This document shows, one piece after another, positions 1-7,173 of a DNA stretch of 16,060 bases. The stretch is from JALHFZ01 sp964483085 (GTDB taxonomy: Bacteria; Synergistota; Synergistia; Synergistales; Aminobacteriaceae): NCBI GenBank assembly GCA_964483085.1, contig CAYZZX010000041.1:1-16060 (forward strand), in the 5' to 3' direction. Numbering within the stretch: the stretch's first letter is position 1; each line of letters opens with the position of its first letter. The translations under genes and the position numbers were made by a program. Below the pieces are notes generated by a model. The model was not told where the DNA came from, made no database searches, and saw only the letters and a list, made by a program, of their open reading frames with translations.

Positions 1-426
1 TTCCCTTGTAATGAAATTAACAAAACTGCTTGGGAAGTTTTACAAAACTTTGACCATGCTCTCATTTTAAGGGAAGATGATCCATTGCTTCCCGCGATTC
101 TGGGTGTTTACGAAGCGCAGGGCATTAAGGATGGAGCACCAACGAATAAGCAAAAGGGCCCAGCTTTTAAAACGGAGCTTGCAACAGCCTATCCGGAATG
201 TCGTCTGGTTGTTACGAAAGAAACCATGACCGTTGAAGGTATGATAAAAATAGTTTACGATTTGCTGAAAGATAAACTGAATATAGTTAAAATCACGTTT
301 ACAAGCGGAGTAAATGGCGCTACAGAAGAATACGAGCCCCAAAAGGATACTCTAGACCGTTGTCCCCTCTGCGGCATTTCGTTAAACGAGCAGGGCGTGT
401 GCCCTAAATGCGGATATAAGAAATAG
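1..426 (+). CDS. 3' end of unrecognised protein with C-terminal zinc ribbon (partial)
   Basis: The frame is open from base 1 to the TAA-type stop near 424-426, so the true start lies upstream; about 141 residues are visible. I do not recognise the family. The visible part is mostly soluble and mixed alpha/beta, and it ends in a compact zinc-ribbon-like motif, CPLCG, then 11 residues, then CPKCGYKK at the very C-terminus, which would bind one Zn by four cysteines. The segment is clearly richer in A and T than everything downstream and uses AT-ending codons, which suggests different ancestry from the genes that follow (inference). It is followed by a strong intrinsic terminator, so it ends a transcription unit. 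An internal TTG at 85 is not needed as a start because the frame continues upstream without a stop. Confidence 0.75.
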   Translation, partial: FPCNEINKTAWEVLQNFDHALILREDDPLLPAILGVYEAQGIKDGAPTNKQKGPAFKTELATAYPECRLVVTKETMTVEGMIKIVYDLLKDKLNIVKITFTSGVNGATEEYEPQKDTLDRCPLCGISLNEQGVCPKCGYKK

Positions 427-478
427 TCTCCTTTGATATTTCAAGCTCCACTTTGTCTGTGAGCTGAAAAGTAATAAT

Positions 479-526
479 GAGCAAGGCACCCTGCGAAATG
501 ACAACGTAGGGTGCCTTGCTCGTTTT
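479..526 (+). terminator. Intrinsic terminator after the partial zinc-ribbon gene
   Basis: Two perfectly complementary 14-base arms (479-492 and 508-521, GAGCAAGGCACCCT and its complement) enclose a loop that can pair a little further, and the 3' arm is followed by GTTTT. This is a textbook rho-independent terminator that isolates the upstream gene from the operon starting at 661. Confidence 0.93.
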
Positions 527-570
527 GGTAGCGTCAATATTTTTTGCGCATTAATTTTTCAGCCTCAAAA

Positions 571-600
571 TTGCACCCCAAGCTCTCCTGAGAGTATACT
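571..600 (+). promoter_or_regulatory. Sigma70-type promoter of the UPF0261 operon
   Basis: TTGCAC at 571-576 and TATACT at 595-600 are separated by 18 bases and lie in an AT-richer intergenic stretch just after the terminator. The start of transcription would be near 607, giving a leader of about 55 bases. That leader contains a small perfect hairpin at 617-630 (CCCCG-AAGA-CGGGG) and the ribosome site AAAGGAGG at 648-655. Confidence 0.65.
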
Positions 601-660
601 TGTAACGCTATTACTTCCCCGAAGACGGGGCATCCTGCGATAGAACCAAAGGAGGACGGA

Positions 661-1854
661 ATGAAGAAAGCCTATGTAGTGGGAACGTGCGACACGAAGT
701 TCGAGGAACTGAAGTTTGTGGCTGATATCATCCGGCAATCAGGCGTCGAAGCACTCCTCGTGGATGTGGGGACGAAGCCCCACGATCACCCTGTGGACAT
801 ATCGAACCGAGAGGTTGCCGCTTTCCACCCCTCGAACCCTTCCTTCCTCGATTCGTCAAAGGAGCGAGGGGAGGCGGTGGCGGCCATGGCTGAGGCCCTT
901 GCAACCTTTCTCCCCGGGCGGGAAGACCTCGGCGGCATCATCGGCCTCGGAGGTTCAGGGGGCACATTCATCGTCACATCGGGTATGCGGATGCTGCCTC
1001 TCGGGACACCCAAGATCATGGTCTCCACCATGGCGTCGGGGAACGTGGCGCCCTATGTCGGCCCCAACGACATCGCCATGATGTACTCCGTCACCGACGT
1101 CGCCGGGATCAACCGCGTCTCGCGGGTCGTCCTGGCGAATGCGGCCAACGCTCTCGCCGGAATGGTGAAGGGATCGGTTCCTCCGGGAGAGGACAGGCCG
1201 CTGCTCGGCATGACGATGTTCGGCGTGACGACGCCGTGCGTGGACATGGTGCGCCACTCCCTCGAGAACGAGTTCGACTGCCTCGTATTCCACGCCACCG
1301 GTGCGGGCGGCCAGTCCTTCGAAAAGCTGGTGGACTCCGGAATGATGAAGTGCGTCATCGACTCGACGACTACCGAGATATGTGACCACCTTATGGGCGG
1401 GGTTCTCACCGCGGGCGAGGACCGCCTCGGCGCCTTTGCCCGGACGGGTATCCCCTATGTCGGTTCGGTCGGCGCCCTTGACATGGTGAACTTCGGTGCC
1501 ATGGAGACCGTGCCGGAGAAGTACAAAAACCGCACACTCTACGTCCATAACCCCCAGGTCACCCTGATGCGCACCACTCCGGAGGAGAACGCTCTCATGG
1601 GCCAGTGGATCGGCGAAAAGCTGAACGCCATGGACGGCCCCGTGCGCTTCCTGCTCCCGATGAAGGGCGTTTCTATGATCGACGCCCCCGGGCAGCCCTT
1701 TTACTGGCCCGAGGCGAACGAGGCCCTCTTCGCCGCACTGGAGAAGACCGTTCAGCAGACCGGCACACGCCGTCTTGTGAAGCTCCCCATGCACGTCAAC
1801 GATCCGGAGTTCGCCGCGGCGCTCGTGGAGAACTTCCGTGAGATTAATCCGTAA
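661..1854 (+). CDS. Tm-1-like ATP-binding protein (UPF0261 family)
   Basis: 397 residues, starting at ATG 661 behind a strong AAAGGAGG site. Recognisable family segments are the N-terminal VGTCDTKFEE, the glycine-rich GLGGSGGT near residue 100, the ASGNVAPYVGPNDIAM stretch, and FHATGAGGQ with STTTEI in the C-terminal half. This is the UPF0261 domain, which forms the N-terminal half of the plant Tm-1 protein; that half was shown in tomato to bind ATP and to inhibit tobamovirus replication. The role of the bacterial proteins is not established. It is the first gene of a three-gene operon; the next gene starts 19 bases downstream and encodes the equivalent of the other half of Tm-1. The protein is cytoplasmic, with no signal peptide or membrane segment. 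Family assignment is confident; function is unknown. Confidence 0.9.
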   Translation: MKKAYVVGTCDTKFEELKFVADIIRQSGVEALLVDVGTKPHDHPVDISNREVAAFHPSNPSFLDSSKERGEAVAAMAEALATFLPGREDLGGIIGLGGSGGTFIVTSGMRMLPLGTPKIMVSTMASGNVAPYVGPNDIAMMYSVTDVAGINRVSRVVLANAANALAGMVKGSVPPGEDRPLLGMTMFGVTTPCVDMVRHSLENEFDCLVFHATGAGGQSFEKLVDSGMMKCVIDSTTTEICDHLMGGVLTAGEDRLGAFARTGIPYVGSVGALDMVNFGAMETVPEKYKNRTLYVHNPQVTLMRTTPEENALMGQWIGEKLNAMDGPVRFLLPMKGVSMIDAPGQPFYWPEANEALFAALEKTVQQTGTRRLVKLPMHVNDPEFAAALVENFREINP

Positions 1855-1873
1855 CGAAAGGAAGGGGTCACTG

Positions 1874-2704
1874 ATGAAACGACCGACACGCTCGGAGCTT
1901 ATGGCGAAATTTAACGGCATGGCGAAGCGGCGAGAGCCGATCATCGGCGGCGGCGCGGGGACCGGCATCTCCGCGAAGTGGGAGGAAGCGGGCGGTATCG
2001 ACCTCATCGTCATCTATAACTCGGGACGCTACCGCATGGCGGGGCGCGGATCCCTCGCCGGACTCCTCGCCTACGGCAACGCGAACGATATCGTTAAAGA
2101 GATGGCGTACGAAGTCCTTCCAGTGGTGAAGAAGACGCCCGTCCTCGCCGGGATCAACGGTACCGACCCCTTCACGATCTGGGACAAATACTTCGACGAA
2201 CTGATCACCCTGGGCTTCGCCGGGGTGCAGAACTTTCCGACGGTCGGCCTCATCGACGGTGTCTTCCGGGCCAACCTTGAGGAGACCGGCATGGGGTACG
2301 GTCTCGAAGTGGAGGCCATCCGCGCCGCCCACGAGCGAGATCTTCTCACCACCCCCTATGTCTTCAGCGAGGAGGACGCCGTCGCCATGACGGAGGCGGG
2401 GGCGGATATCCTCGTCTGCCACATGGGGCTGACCACAAAGGGCTCCATCGGCGCAAAGACCGCCAAGACCCTTGAGGAGTGCGCACCTCTCATCGACAAG
2501 TGGGCGGAGGCTGCGAAGAAGGTCCGCTCCGACGTGATCGTCCTCTGCCACGGCGGCCCTATCGCCATGCCCGAGGACGCCTCGTACATACTGAAGCACA
2601 GCAAGCACGTAAATGGTTTCTACGGTGCCAGCTCCATGGAACGGCTGCCGACCGAAACGGCCATCAAGAATCAGACTGAAGCGTTCAAGAAGATCACATT
2701 CTGA
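1874..2704 (+). CDS. Phosphoenolpyruvate hydrolase-like TIM-barrel protein
   Basis: 276 residues from ATG 1874, preceded by AAAGGAAGGGG at about 1857-1867. An in-frame GTG at 1838 would overlap the previous gene and add 12 unconserved-looking residues, so it was not used. Family landmarks are IIGGGAGTGISAKWEE near residue 25, IVIYNSGRYRMAGRGS, GINGTDPF, GVQNFPTVGLIDG and the late HGGPI and GASSMERLP segments. The protein belongs to the TIM-barrel family named after PEP hydrolase (PF09370), which is the C-terminal half of plant Tm-1. Some members were described as hydrolysing phosphoenolpyruvate, but the substrate of most is not known. Encoding it directly after the UPF0261 gene suggests the two proteins work together, as they do when fused (inference). 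Confidence 0.88.
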   Translation: MKRPTRSELMAKFNGMAKRREPIIGGGAGTGISAKWEEAGGIDLIVIYNSGRYRMAGRGSLAGLLAYGNANDIVKEMAYEVLPVVKKTPVLAGINGTDPFTIWDKYFDELITLGFAGVQNFPTVGLIDGVFRANLEETGMGYGLEVEAIRAAHERDLLTTPYVFSEEDAVAMTEAGADILVCHMGLTTKGSIGAKTAKTLEECAPLIDKWAEAAKKVRSDVIVLCHGGPIAMPEDASYILKHSKHVNGFYGASSMERLPTETAIKNQTEAFKKITF

Positions 2705-2717
2705 GGAGGAAAAGAAT

Positions 2718-3227
2718 ATGCCAAGAGTCTACTACAGCACCATACTCTCCGCCCCTCTGGAGATAGCGTGGGAAGTTATCCGCGACTTCAACGGCCTGCC
2801 GAACTGGCACCCCGGCATCAAGGCGAGTGAGCTGGAGGACGCCTGCTCTCCCGACTGTGAGGCGTGCATAGGGAGCGTGCGCCACTTTCAGCTTGCGAAC
2901 GACGAGTGGATGCGCGAGCAGCTCCTCTCGCTGTCGGACATGGACTGCTCGGTCACCTACACGATTCTGGAGACAGGGATGAAGCTGGAAAATTACATCG
3001 CCACCCTGAAGCTCTCGCCGATCACTGCGACCGACGAAACCTTCGCCGAGTGGGAGGCCGTCTTCGATTTTACCGACCCGGCGGCTGGAGAAGAGACGAT
3101 GGAAATAGTCCACGGAGTCTTCAGCTCCGGTCTCGAGAACCTGGACAACATGTTTCTCGAGGCTTACGCCGAGGAGTCCGGCGGCTGCGAGTGCTGTTGC
3201 GGCCAGACCGAGGAAGAGGAAGAATAA
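2718..3227 (+). CDS. SRPBCC (START-like) family protein with Cys clusters
   Basis: 169 residues from ATG 2718, with GAGGAGG just upstream; 13 bases separate it from the previous stop, so it is the third gene of the operon. The N-terminus (VYYSTILSAPLEIAWEVIRDF, then LPNWHPGI) is the typical first strand and helix of the SRPBCC/polyketide-cyclase fold, and the final helix is at about 136-152. These proteins enclose a hydrophobic ligand pocket; the ligand here cannot be told. Unusual for the fold are eight cysteines in groups: C43-x3-C47-x2-C50 and C157-x-C159-C160-C161, followed by a five-glutamate tail. This arrangement could bind a metal or cluster (inference). No signal peptide. Fold is confident, role is open. 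Confidence 0.85.
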   Translation: MPRVYYSTILSAPLEIAWEVIRDFNGLPNWHPGIKASELEDACSPDCEACIGSVRHFQLANDEWMREQLLSLSDMDCSVTYTILETGMKLENYIATLKLSPITATDETFAEWEAVFDFTDPAAGEETMEIVHGVFSSGLENLDNMFLEAYAEESGGCECCCGQTEEEEE

Positions 3228-3300
3228 TAGAGAAAACTGCCCCTCGACGTGATGCGTTTACGTTCCTGCTGCGTCATGGAGTATCTCATCCTCCTATTTT

Positions 3301-3345
3301 ACCAGTACCCTTCACCCGGAGGGAGGGGGTGAAGGAATCACTGGT
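3301..3345 (+). other. Long hairpin without a T-run after the SRPBCC gene
   Basis: A perfect 9-base stem (CCTTCACCC 3309-3317 with GGGTGAAGG 3327-3335) is extended by a second pair of arms, ACCAGT 3301-3306 and ACTGGT 3340-3345. No run of T follows on either strand. It may stabilise the 3' end of the upstream mRNA or act in factor-dependent termination; it lies just upstream of the T-box promoter. Confidence 0.6.
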
Positions 3346-3370
3346 TAACAACAAATCCGCAAGCGACAGG

Positions 3371-3399
3371 TTGACAAATCTGTGAAGAGTGCCTAATAT
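3371..3399 (+). promoter_or_regulatory. Sigma70-type promoter of the lysine operon
   Basis: A consensus -35 TTGACA (3371-3376), a 17-base spacer and TAATAT (3394-3399) give a strong promoter. Transcription would begin near 3406, immediately before the first stem of the T-box leader, which supports the assignment. Confidence 0.85.
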
Positions 3400-3405
3400 A
3401 TCAGG

Positions 3406-3686
3406 ATATATCAGAAAAGCGATGATCCGGGATGCCAGAGACAGGAAATCCGGCGACAGAGAGGAACGTTCAGCGGCTGAGAGGCGTTCCCGCCGAGGTG
3501 TTGAGGCTCAAAGCCCGGTGAGCTGAAATGGAAAGGAAACCGCGATACACTTCGCGGAAATTCCGGAGTACATTTTCGGCCGGGGCCTCCGTCATAGGGC
3601 CCGAGCGGGGCATTGTTCCATAAATGCCCAATCAGGGTGGTACCGCGAGCGCATGACTCGTCCCTTTTCGGGGCGGGTCTTTTTTT
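3406..3686 (+). ncRNA. T-box riboswitch, probably tRNA-Lys-responsive
   Basis: The canonical T-box sequence AGGGTGGTACCGCG lies at 3634-3647. The antiterminator is complete: AGGG (3634-3637) pairs with CCCT (3662-3665), the TGGTACC bulge follows, and GCGAG (3645-3649) pairs with CTCGT (3657-3661). The bulge TGGT would pair with ACCA of an uncharged tRNA with discriminator A. Stem I is closed by GC/GC (3419-3420 with 3522-3523), a kink-turn-like GATGAT/TGA and CCGGG/CCCGG (3427-3431 with 3514-3518). Its upper part pairs CGGCG with CGCCG and GGAACG with CGTTCC. On the 3' side of the putative specifier loop, AAA at 3510-3512 is followed by a purine and the lower helix, matching a lysine codon. 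Further hairpins occur at 3540-3557 and 3608-3629. The codon assignment is less sure than the T-box itself, but dapA downstream supports lysine. Confidence 0.96.
3655..3686 (+). terminator. T-box-controlled terminator
   Basis: A 10-base stem (GACTCGTCCC 3655-3664 with GGGGCGGGTC 3670-3679, three G-T pairs) is followed by seven T. Its 5' arm is the same stretch that forms the 3' side of the antiterminator, so the two structures exclude each other, as required for tRNA-dependent control of dapA and the genes after it. Confidence 0.95.
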
Positions 3687-3724
3687 CTATGCGGAGTTCG
3701 AGAATAAACAGGAGGTGTCGTGAG

Positions 3725-4609
3725 ATGTTTTCAGGAACAGGCACAGCGGTTGTAACTCCCTTTAAGGACGGCAGAGTGGATTACGAGAGCTTCGGGAGAT
3801 TTCTGAACTGGCAGATCGAGGGGGGCGTGGAGTGTCTCGTCGTCCTCGGGACGACGGGGGAGAGCCCCACGGTGACGGCGGATGAGCGGGAAGAGATGAT
3901 AACCTTCGCCAAAAAGACGGCGGCGGGAAGGGTTCCCGTGGTGATCGGAACGGGTTCGAACTCCACAGAGCACACCATCGCCCTGTCCCGGCAGGCGGAG
4001 TCCCTCGGAGCGGACGGCGTCCTCGTGGTGACTCCCTACTACAACAAGCCTCCCCAGGAGGGGCTCTATCAGCATTTCAAGGCAGTGGCCGAAAGCATCA
4101 AAATCCCCCTGATCATCTACAACGTTCCGGGGCGGACGGGATCGAATATCCTCCCCGAGACGGTCTACCGTCTCAGCAAAATCGCCAATATTACGGGCAT
4201 CAAGGAAGCCTCCGGCGACCTGTCCCAGATCGACACCCTCGTCCGCAGAATCAAGAAGGAGCGCCCTGATTTTGCCATCCTTTCGGGCAACGACGATCAG
4301 GCCTTCCATCTCGTGAACAGCGGCGGCGACGGTGTGATCTCCGTGCTGTCGAATGTCATGCCGAGAGAGACCTCGGATATGGTCCGCCTCGCCCTCGCCG
4401 GAGAGGTGGAGAAGGCCCGGGAGATCCATTCCCGCATCTTCCCGATGATGAAGGATCTTTTCATGGAGACGAACCCCGTCCCCGTGAAGTATGCAGTGAG
4501 CCGCCTCGGCTTCTGCCGCAACGAACTCCGCCTTCCCCTGGTGACCGCCTCGGAGAAGTGCATGGCCGTGGTCGATGCCTCCATGAAGGAGTGCGGGGTG
4601 GCGCTTTGA
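3725..4609 (+). CDS. dapA: 4-hydroxy-tetrahydrodipicolinate synthase
   Basis: Condenses pyruvate with aspartate semialdehyde, the first step committed to diaminopimelate and lysine; cytoplasmic TIM barrel. 294 residues, the normal family length (about 292). Catalytic residues are in place: G42-T43-T44-G45-E46, Y132 in IIYNVPGRTG, R137, and the Schiff-base lysine K160 in GIKEASGD, each one position before the E. coli numbering. The start is ATG 3725, with AGGAGGTG at 3710-3717; the frame stays open upstream into the T-box terminator, but that part cannot be coding. First gene after the T-box leader, so expected to be induced when tRNA-Lys is uncharged. The stop overlaps the dapB start. Confidence 0.97.
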   Translation: MFSGTGTAVVTPFKDGRVDYESFGRFLNWQIEGGVECLVVLGTTGESPTVTADEREEMITFAKKTAAGRVPVVIGTGSNSTEHTIALSRQAESLGADGVLVVTPYYNKPPQEGLYQHFKAVAESIKIPLIIYNVPGRTGSNILPETVYRLSKIANITGIKEASGDLSQIDTLVRRIKKERPDFAILSGNDDQAFHLVNSGGDGVISVLSNVMPRETSDMVRLALAGEVEKAREIHSRIFPMMKDLFMETNPVPVKYAVSRLGFCRNELRLPLVTASEKCMAVVDASMKECGVAL

Positions 4610-5259
4610 AGTACGGTCTTACCGGAGCGTCGGGCCGGATGGGAGGGGAGATCCGGAAGGTCTTCTCCTCCCATGACCTCGTCTTCGCCCTCGACGTGGA
4701 CGGCGAGACTTTCACGGAAAACCCGGAGGTTCTGCTCGATTTCTCCCTTCCCGGAGCCCTTGAGAAGACCCTCGAGGCGGTTCGGCGCTTCTCCTGCCCT
4801 CTCGTCATAGGCACCACCGGGCTTTCCGCCGCACAGCTCGAGGAGGTACGAGGGCTCGGATCGGCCGTGGCGGTAGTACAGAGCTCGAATTTTGCCGCCG
4901 GTGTCACCCTTCTCAAGATGATCCTGCGGGACTACGCCCCCCTCTTCGCCGACTGGGACGCCGAGATCTGCGAGAGCCATCACAACAAGAAGAAGGATGC
5001 CCCTTCGGGGACCGCAATTCTGCTTCGGGATGCGTTAGGGCGGGACTGCCCGAGCCATTCTCTTCGCCTGGGAGGCGTCCCCGGTGACCATTCCGTCTAT
5101 TTCGCGAACGAGGGGGAGATGGTGACCCTGACCCATCGGGCCCTCTCCCGGAGCGTCTTCGCCCTCGGTGCCCTGAAGGCCGCGGAGTTCATCCTTTCGG
5201 CCCAGCCCGGAGTATATTCCTTCGAGGAGGTTCTGACATGCGGACAGAGGAGATCATAA
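4606..5259 (+). CDS. dapB: 4-hydroxy-tetrahydrodipicolinate reductase
   Basis: Reduces the DapA product with NAD(P)H to tetrahydrodipicolinate. 217 residues, at the short end of the family. The nucleotide-binding GASGRMG is at residues 7-13, GTTG at 69-72, SSNFAAGVTLL near 93-103, and the active-site signature ESHHNKKKDAPSGTA at 123-137 with the two histidines and the lysines that bind substrate. The start is taken as TTG 4606, which overlaps the dapA stop (TTGA) and places the Rossmann strand at the N-terminus as usual. An in-frame GTG at 4591 is the alternative and would add five residues. The 3' end overlaps dapH by 22 bases, indicating tight translational coupling. Confidence 0.95.
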   Translation: MKYGLTGASGRMGGEIRKVFSSHDLVFALDVDGETFTENPEVLLDFSLPGALEKTLEAVRRFSCPLVIGTTGLSAAQLEEVRGLGSAVAVVQSSNFAAGVTLLKMILRDYAPLFADWDAEICESHHNKKKDAPSGTAILLRDALGRDCPSHSLRLGGVPGDHSVYFANEGEMVTLTHRALSRSVFALGALKAAEFILSAQPGVYSFEEVLTCGQRRS

Positions 5260-5939
5260 AGCTTATCAAGGAATCGAAGAAGAAAACTCCCGCCCGGGCC
5301 TTCATCGCCGGCGATCTCAACGGCTTGACCGCGGAAGGGGTGACCTTCGTCGGCGGAAAAGATTTCGGCGTTCTGCTGGGCGACCGGAGTGAGATCGAGG
5401 GGCTGCTGGAAGAACATGCTGAGCGGATCACCTCCTTCGCCATTGAGACGACAGCAAGAAATTCGGCCGTCCCCCTGGCGGACCTGACGAAATACGAGGC
5501 CAGAATTGAGCCCGGTGCAGTGATCCGTGACATGGTAGACGTGCAGAAGGGCGCCGTCATCATGATGGGCGCCGTGATCAACATCGGCGCCGTGATCGGT
5601 GAACGGACCATGATCGACATGAACGCCGTGGTGGGCGGAAGAGCCCAGATCGGCGCCGACTGCCACATTGGTGCGGGAACTGTGGTGGCGGGAGTGATCG
5701 AGCCTCCCAGTGCGACCCCCGTGATCATCGAGGACAAGGTCCTCGTCGGCGCCAATGCCGTGATCCTCGAAGGGGTCCGGATTGGTACGGGGGCCGTTGT
5801 GGCCGCCGGGGCCATAGTGACGAAGGATGTCCCCCCCCGCACTGTGGTGGCGGGGTCCCCCGCAAGGGTCATCAAGGATGTGGACGCCAGGACGGAGTCC
5901 AAGACGGAGATCGTTCAGGACCTCCGGAATCTCAAGTAG
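5238..5939 (+). CDS. dapH: Tetrahydrodipicolinate N-acetyltransferase (DapH type)
   Basis: Transfers acetyl from acetyl-CoA to tetrahydrodipicolinate, which defines the acetylase branch of diaminopimelate synthesis instead of the succinylase or dehydrogenase branch. 233 residues, close to the B. subtilis DapH (about 236). Residues 1-83 form the DapH N-terminal domain; residues 90-205 are a left-handed beta-helix with many hexapeptide repeats (GAVIRD, GAVIMM, GAVINI, GAVIGE, GADCHI, GANAVI, GTGAVV) and the extruded loop EPPSATPV at 155-162. The start is ATG 5238 with GAGGAGG at 5225-5230, inside the end of dapB. The repeated GGCGCCGTGATC DNA in this gene simply encodes the hexapeptides. The length and N-terminal domain favour DapH over succinyl-transferring DapD. 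Confidence 0.94.
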   Translation: MRTEEIIKLIKESKKKTPARAFIAGDLNGLTAEGVTFVGGKDFGVLLGDRSEIEGLLEEHAERITSFAIETTARNSAVPLADLTKYEARIEPGAVIRDMVDVQKGAVIMMGAVINIGAVIGERTMIDMNAVVGGRAQIGADCHIGAGTVVAGVIEPPSATPVIIEDKVLVGANAVILEGVRIGTGAVVAAGAIVTKDVPPRTVVAGSPARVIKDVDARTESKTEIVQDLRNLK

Positions 5940-5961
5940 AGCGGCAGAGGAGCGATAGAGC

Positions 5962-7173
5962 GTGCTGGTACAGAAATACGGCGGTTCATCCGTGGCCACT
6001 CCGGAGAAGATCCGGTATGTGGCCGGGAAGATAAAGCGAAGGGTAGATGAAGGGAAAAAGCTGGTGGTGGTAGTCTCTGCCATGGGCAAGTCCACAAACG
6101 CCCTTATCGCCCTCGGGGGGGAGGTTTCGTCCTCCCCCTCCCCCCGGGAGATGGATATGCTCCTCTCCACGGGAGAGCAGGTCAGCTCGGCCCTGTTGGC
6201 CATGGCCCTGGATGATCTGGGGGTGGCAGCCATGTCGTGCAACGCCTTTCAGCTCGAGATGGCCACCACTGGCAGCTTCAACAACGCCCGGATCGTGGAT
6301 ATGAACCTCGGCAAGCTCAGGAGCCTTCTCGATTCCCGGGATGTGCTGGTCGTCACGGGCTTTCAGGGGATCAATCCTGAAGGGGATGTGACCACCCTCG
6401 GCCGGGGCGGGTCGGATACTTCAGCGGTGGCCATCGCCGCGAAGTGCGGCTGTCCCTGCGAGATCTACAGCGACGTGGACGGCATCTACACCTGCGACCC
6501 CCACGCCGTGAAGAATGCCCGAAAGCTCGAGTACATCACCTTCGACGAAATGCTCGAACTCTCCTCCCTCGGAGCGAAGGTCCTTCACTCCCGGGCGGTG
6601 GAGATCGCCAAAAAATATTCCGTGAGGCTCTACTGCGCCTCCGCCTTCTCCGATGAAAGGGGGACGAATGTGGTGAATACCCTGCCAGAATGGCTCGAAC
6701 AGCCCGTGGTCACGGGGGTGACCGCCGACAGTAACCAGATGCGGATCAATATCGCCCGGATGCCCGGCTCCATGGAGGCCATGAGCGCCCTCTTCCGGGA
6801 GCTGGCGGAGCGGGGCGTGAATGTGGACATGATCTCCACGGTGAATGAAAACGGTCACTCCCACCTCACCTTCACGGTGGTGGACGCCGGAGGCAAAGCT
6901 GTCCTTGAGACGGTGAAATCCACCCTTGCTCCCTGGGAGGGGTGGGCCGTTGCGGAGGACCGGGACGTCTCCAAGGTCTCCGCTGTCGGAGTGGGAATGA
7001 AGTCGGCCCCCGGCGTGGCGGCACGGTTCTTCACCGCTCTGAGCCGGAAGGACATTCAAATGCTGGGCACCACCACTTCGGAGATCAAGATCTCCGCTCT
7101 CGTCCCCCGGGAGCAGGAGGGGGAAGCCCTTCAGGCCCTCGTGGACGAATTCGGACTGGGGGCCCGGGGATGA
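5962..7173 (+). CDS. lysC: Aspartate kinase
   Basis: Phosphorylates aspartate, the entry step of the aspartate family pathway. 403 residues, the usual single-function length. The kinase domain (1 to about 240) shows VQKYGGSSVATPEKI at the N-terminus, TTLGRGGSDTSAVAIAA near 144-160 and EIYSDVDGIYTCDP at 167-180. Two ACT domains follow, about 249-330 (TGVTADSNQMRINI and NVDMISTV) and 335-400 (VSAVGVGMKSAPGVA and IQMLGTTTSEIKI), the sites of lysine or threonine feedback in this family. The start is GTG 5962 with AGAGGAG at about 5946-5952, 22 bases after dapH. No clear internal ribosome site for a separate beta subunit was seen. The stop overlaps the next start by ATGA. Confidence 0.97.
   Translation: MLVQKYGGSSVATPEKIRYVAGKIKRRVDEGKKLVVVVSAMGKSTNALIALGGEVSSSPSPREMDMLLSTGEQVSSALLAMALDDLGVAAMSCNAFQLEMATTGSFNNARIVDMNLGKLRSLLDSRDVLVVTGFQGINPEGDVTTLGRGGSDTSAVAIAAKCGCPCEIYSDVDGIYTCDPHAVKNARKLEYITFDEMLELSSLGAKVLHSRAVEIAKKYSVRLYCASAFSDERGTNVVNTLPEWLEQPVVTGVTADSNQMRINIARMPGSMEAMSALFRELAERGVNVDMISTVNENGHSHLTFTVVDAGGKAVLETVKSTLAPWEGWAVAEDRDVSKVSAVGVGMKSAPGVAARFFTALSRKDIQMLGTTTSEIKISALVPREQEGEALQALVDEFGLGARG

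Noticed and set aside
1838..1873. GTG start of the PEP-hydrolase-like gene overlapping the UPF0261 gene
   Set aside because: ATG 1874 has a good ribosome site; the extra 12 residues come from the previous gene's tail and the ribosome site itself.
955..2013. Long open frame on the minus strand (352 codons) opposite the UPF0261 gene
   Set aside because: It is antisense to well-conserved UPF0261 and TIM-barrel coding sequence, is rich in His/Arg/Gly typical of antisense frames in GC-rich DNA, and has no ribosome site.
3653..3724. Upstream extension of dapA by 24 codons
   Set aside because: The extension lies over the T-box antiterminator and terminator, and the ATG at 3725 has the proper ribosome site and the family-typical N-terminus.
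5505..5700. Repeated GGCGCCGTGATC units as a DNA repeat array
   Set aside because: They are spaced by the hexapeptide period of the DapH beta-helix and are explained by protein coding.
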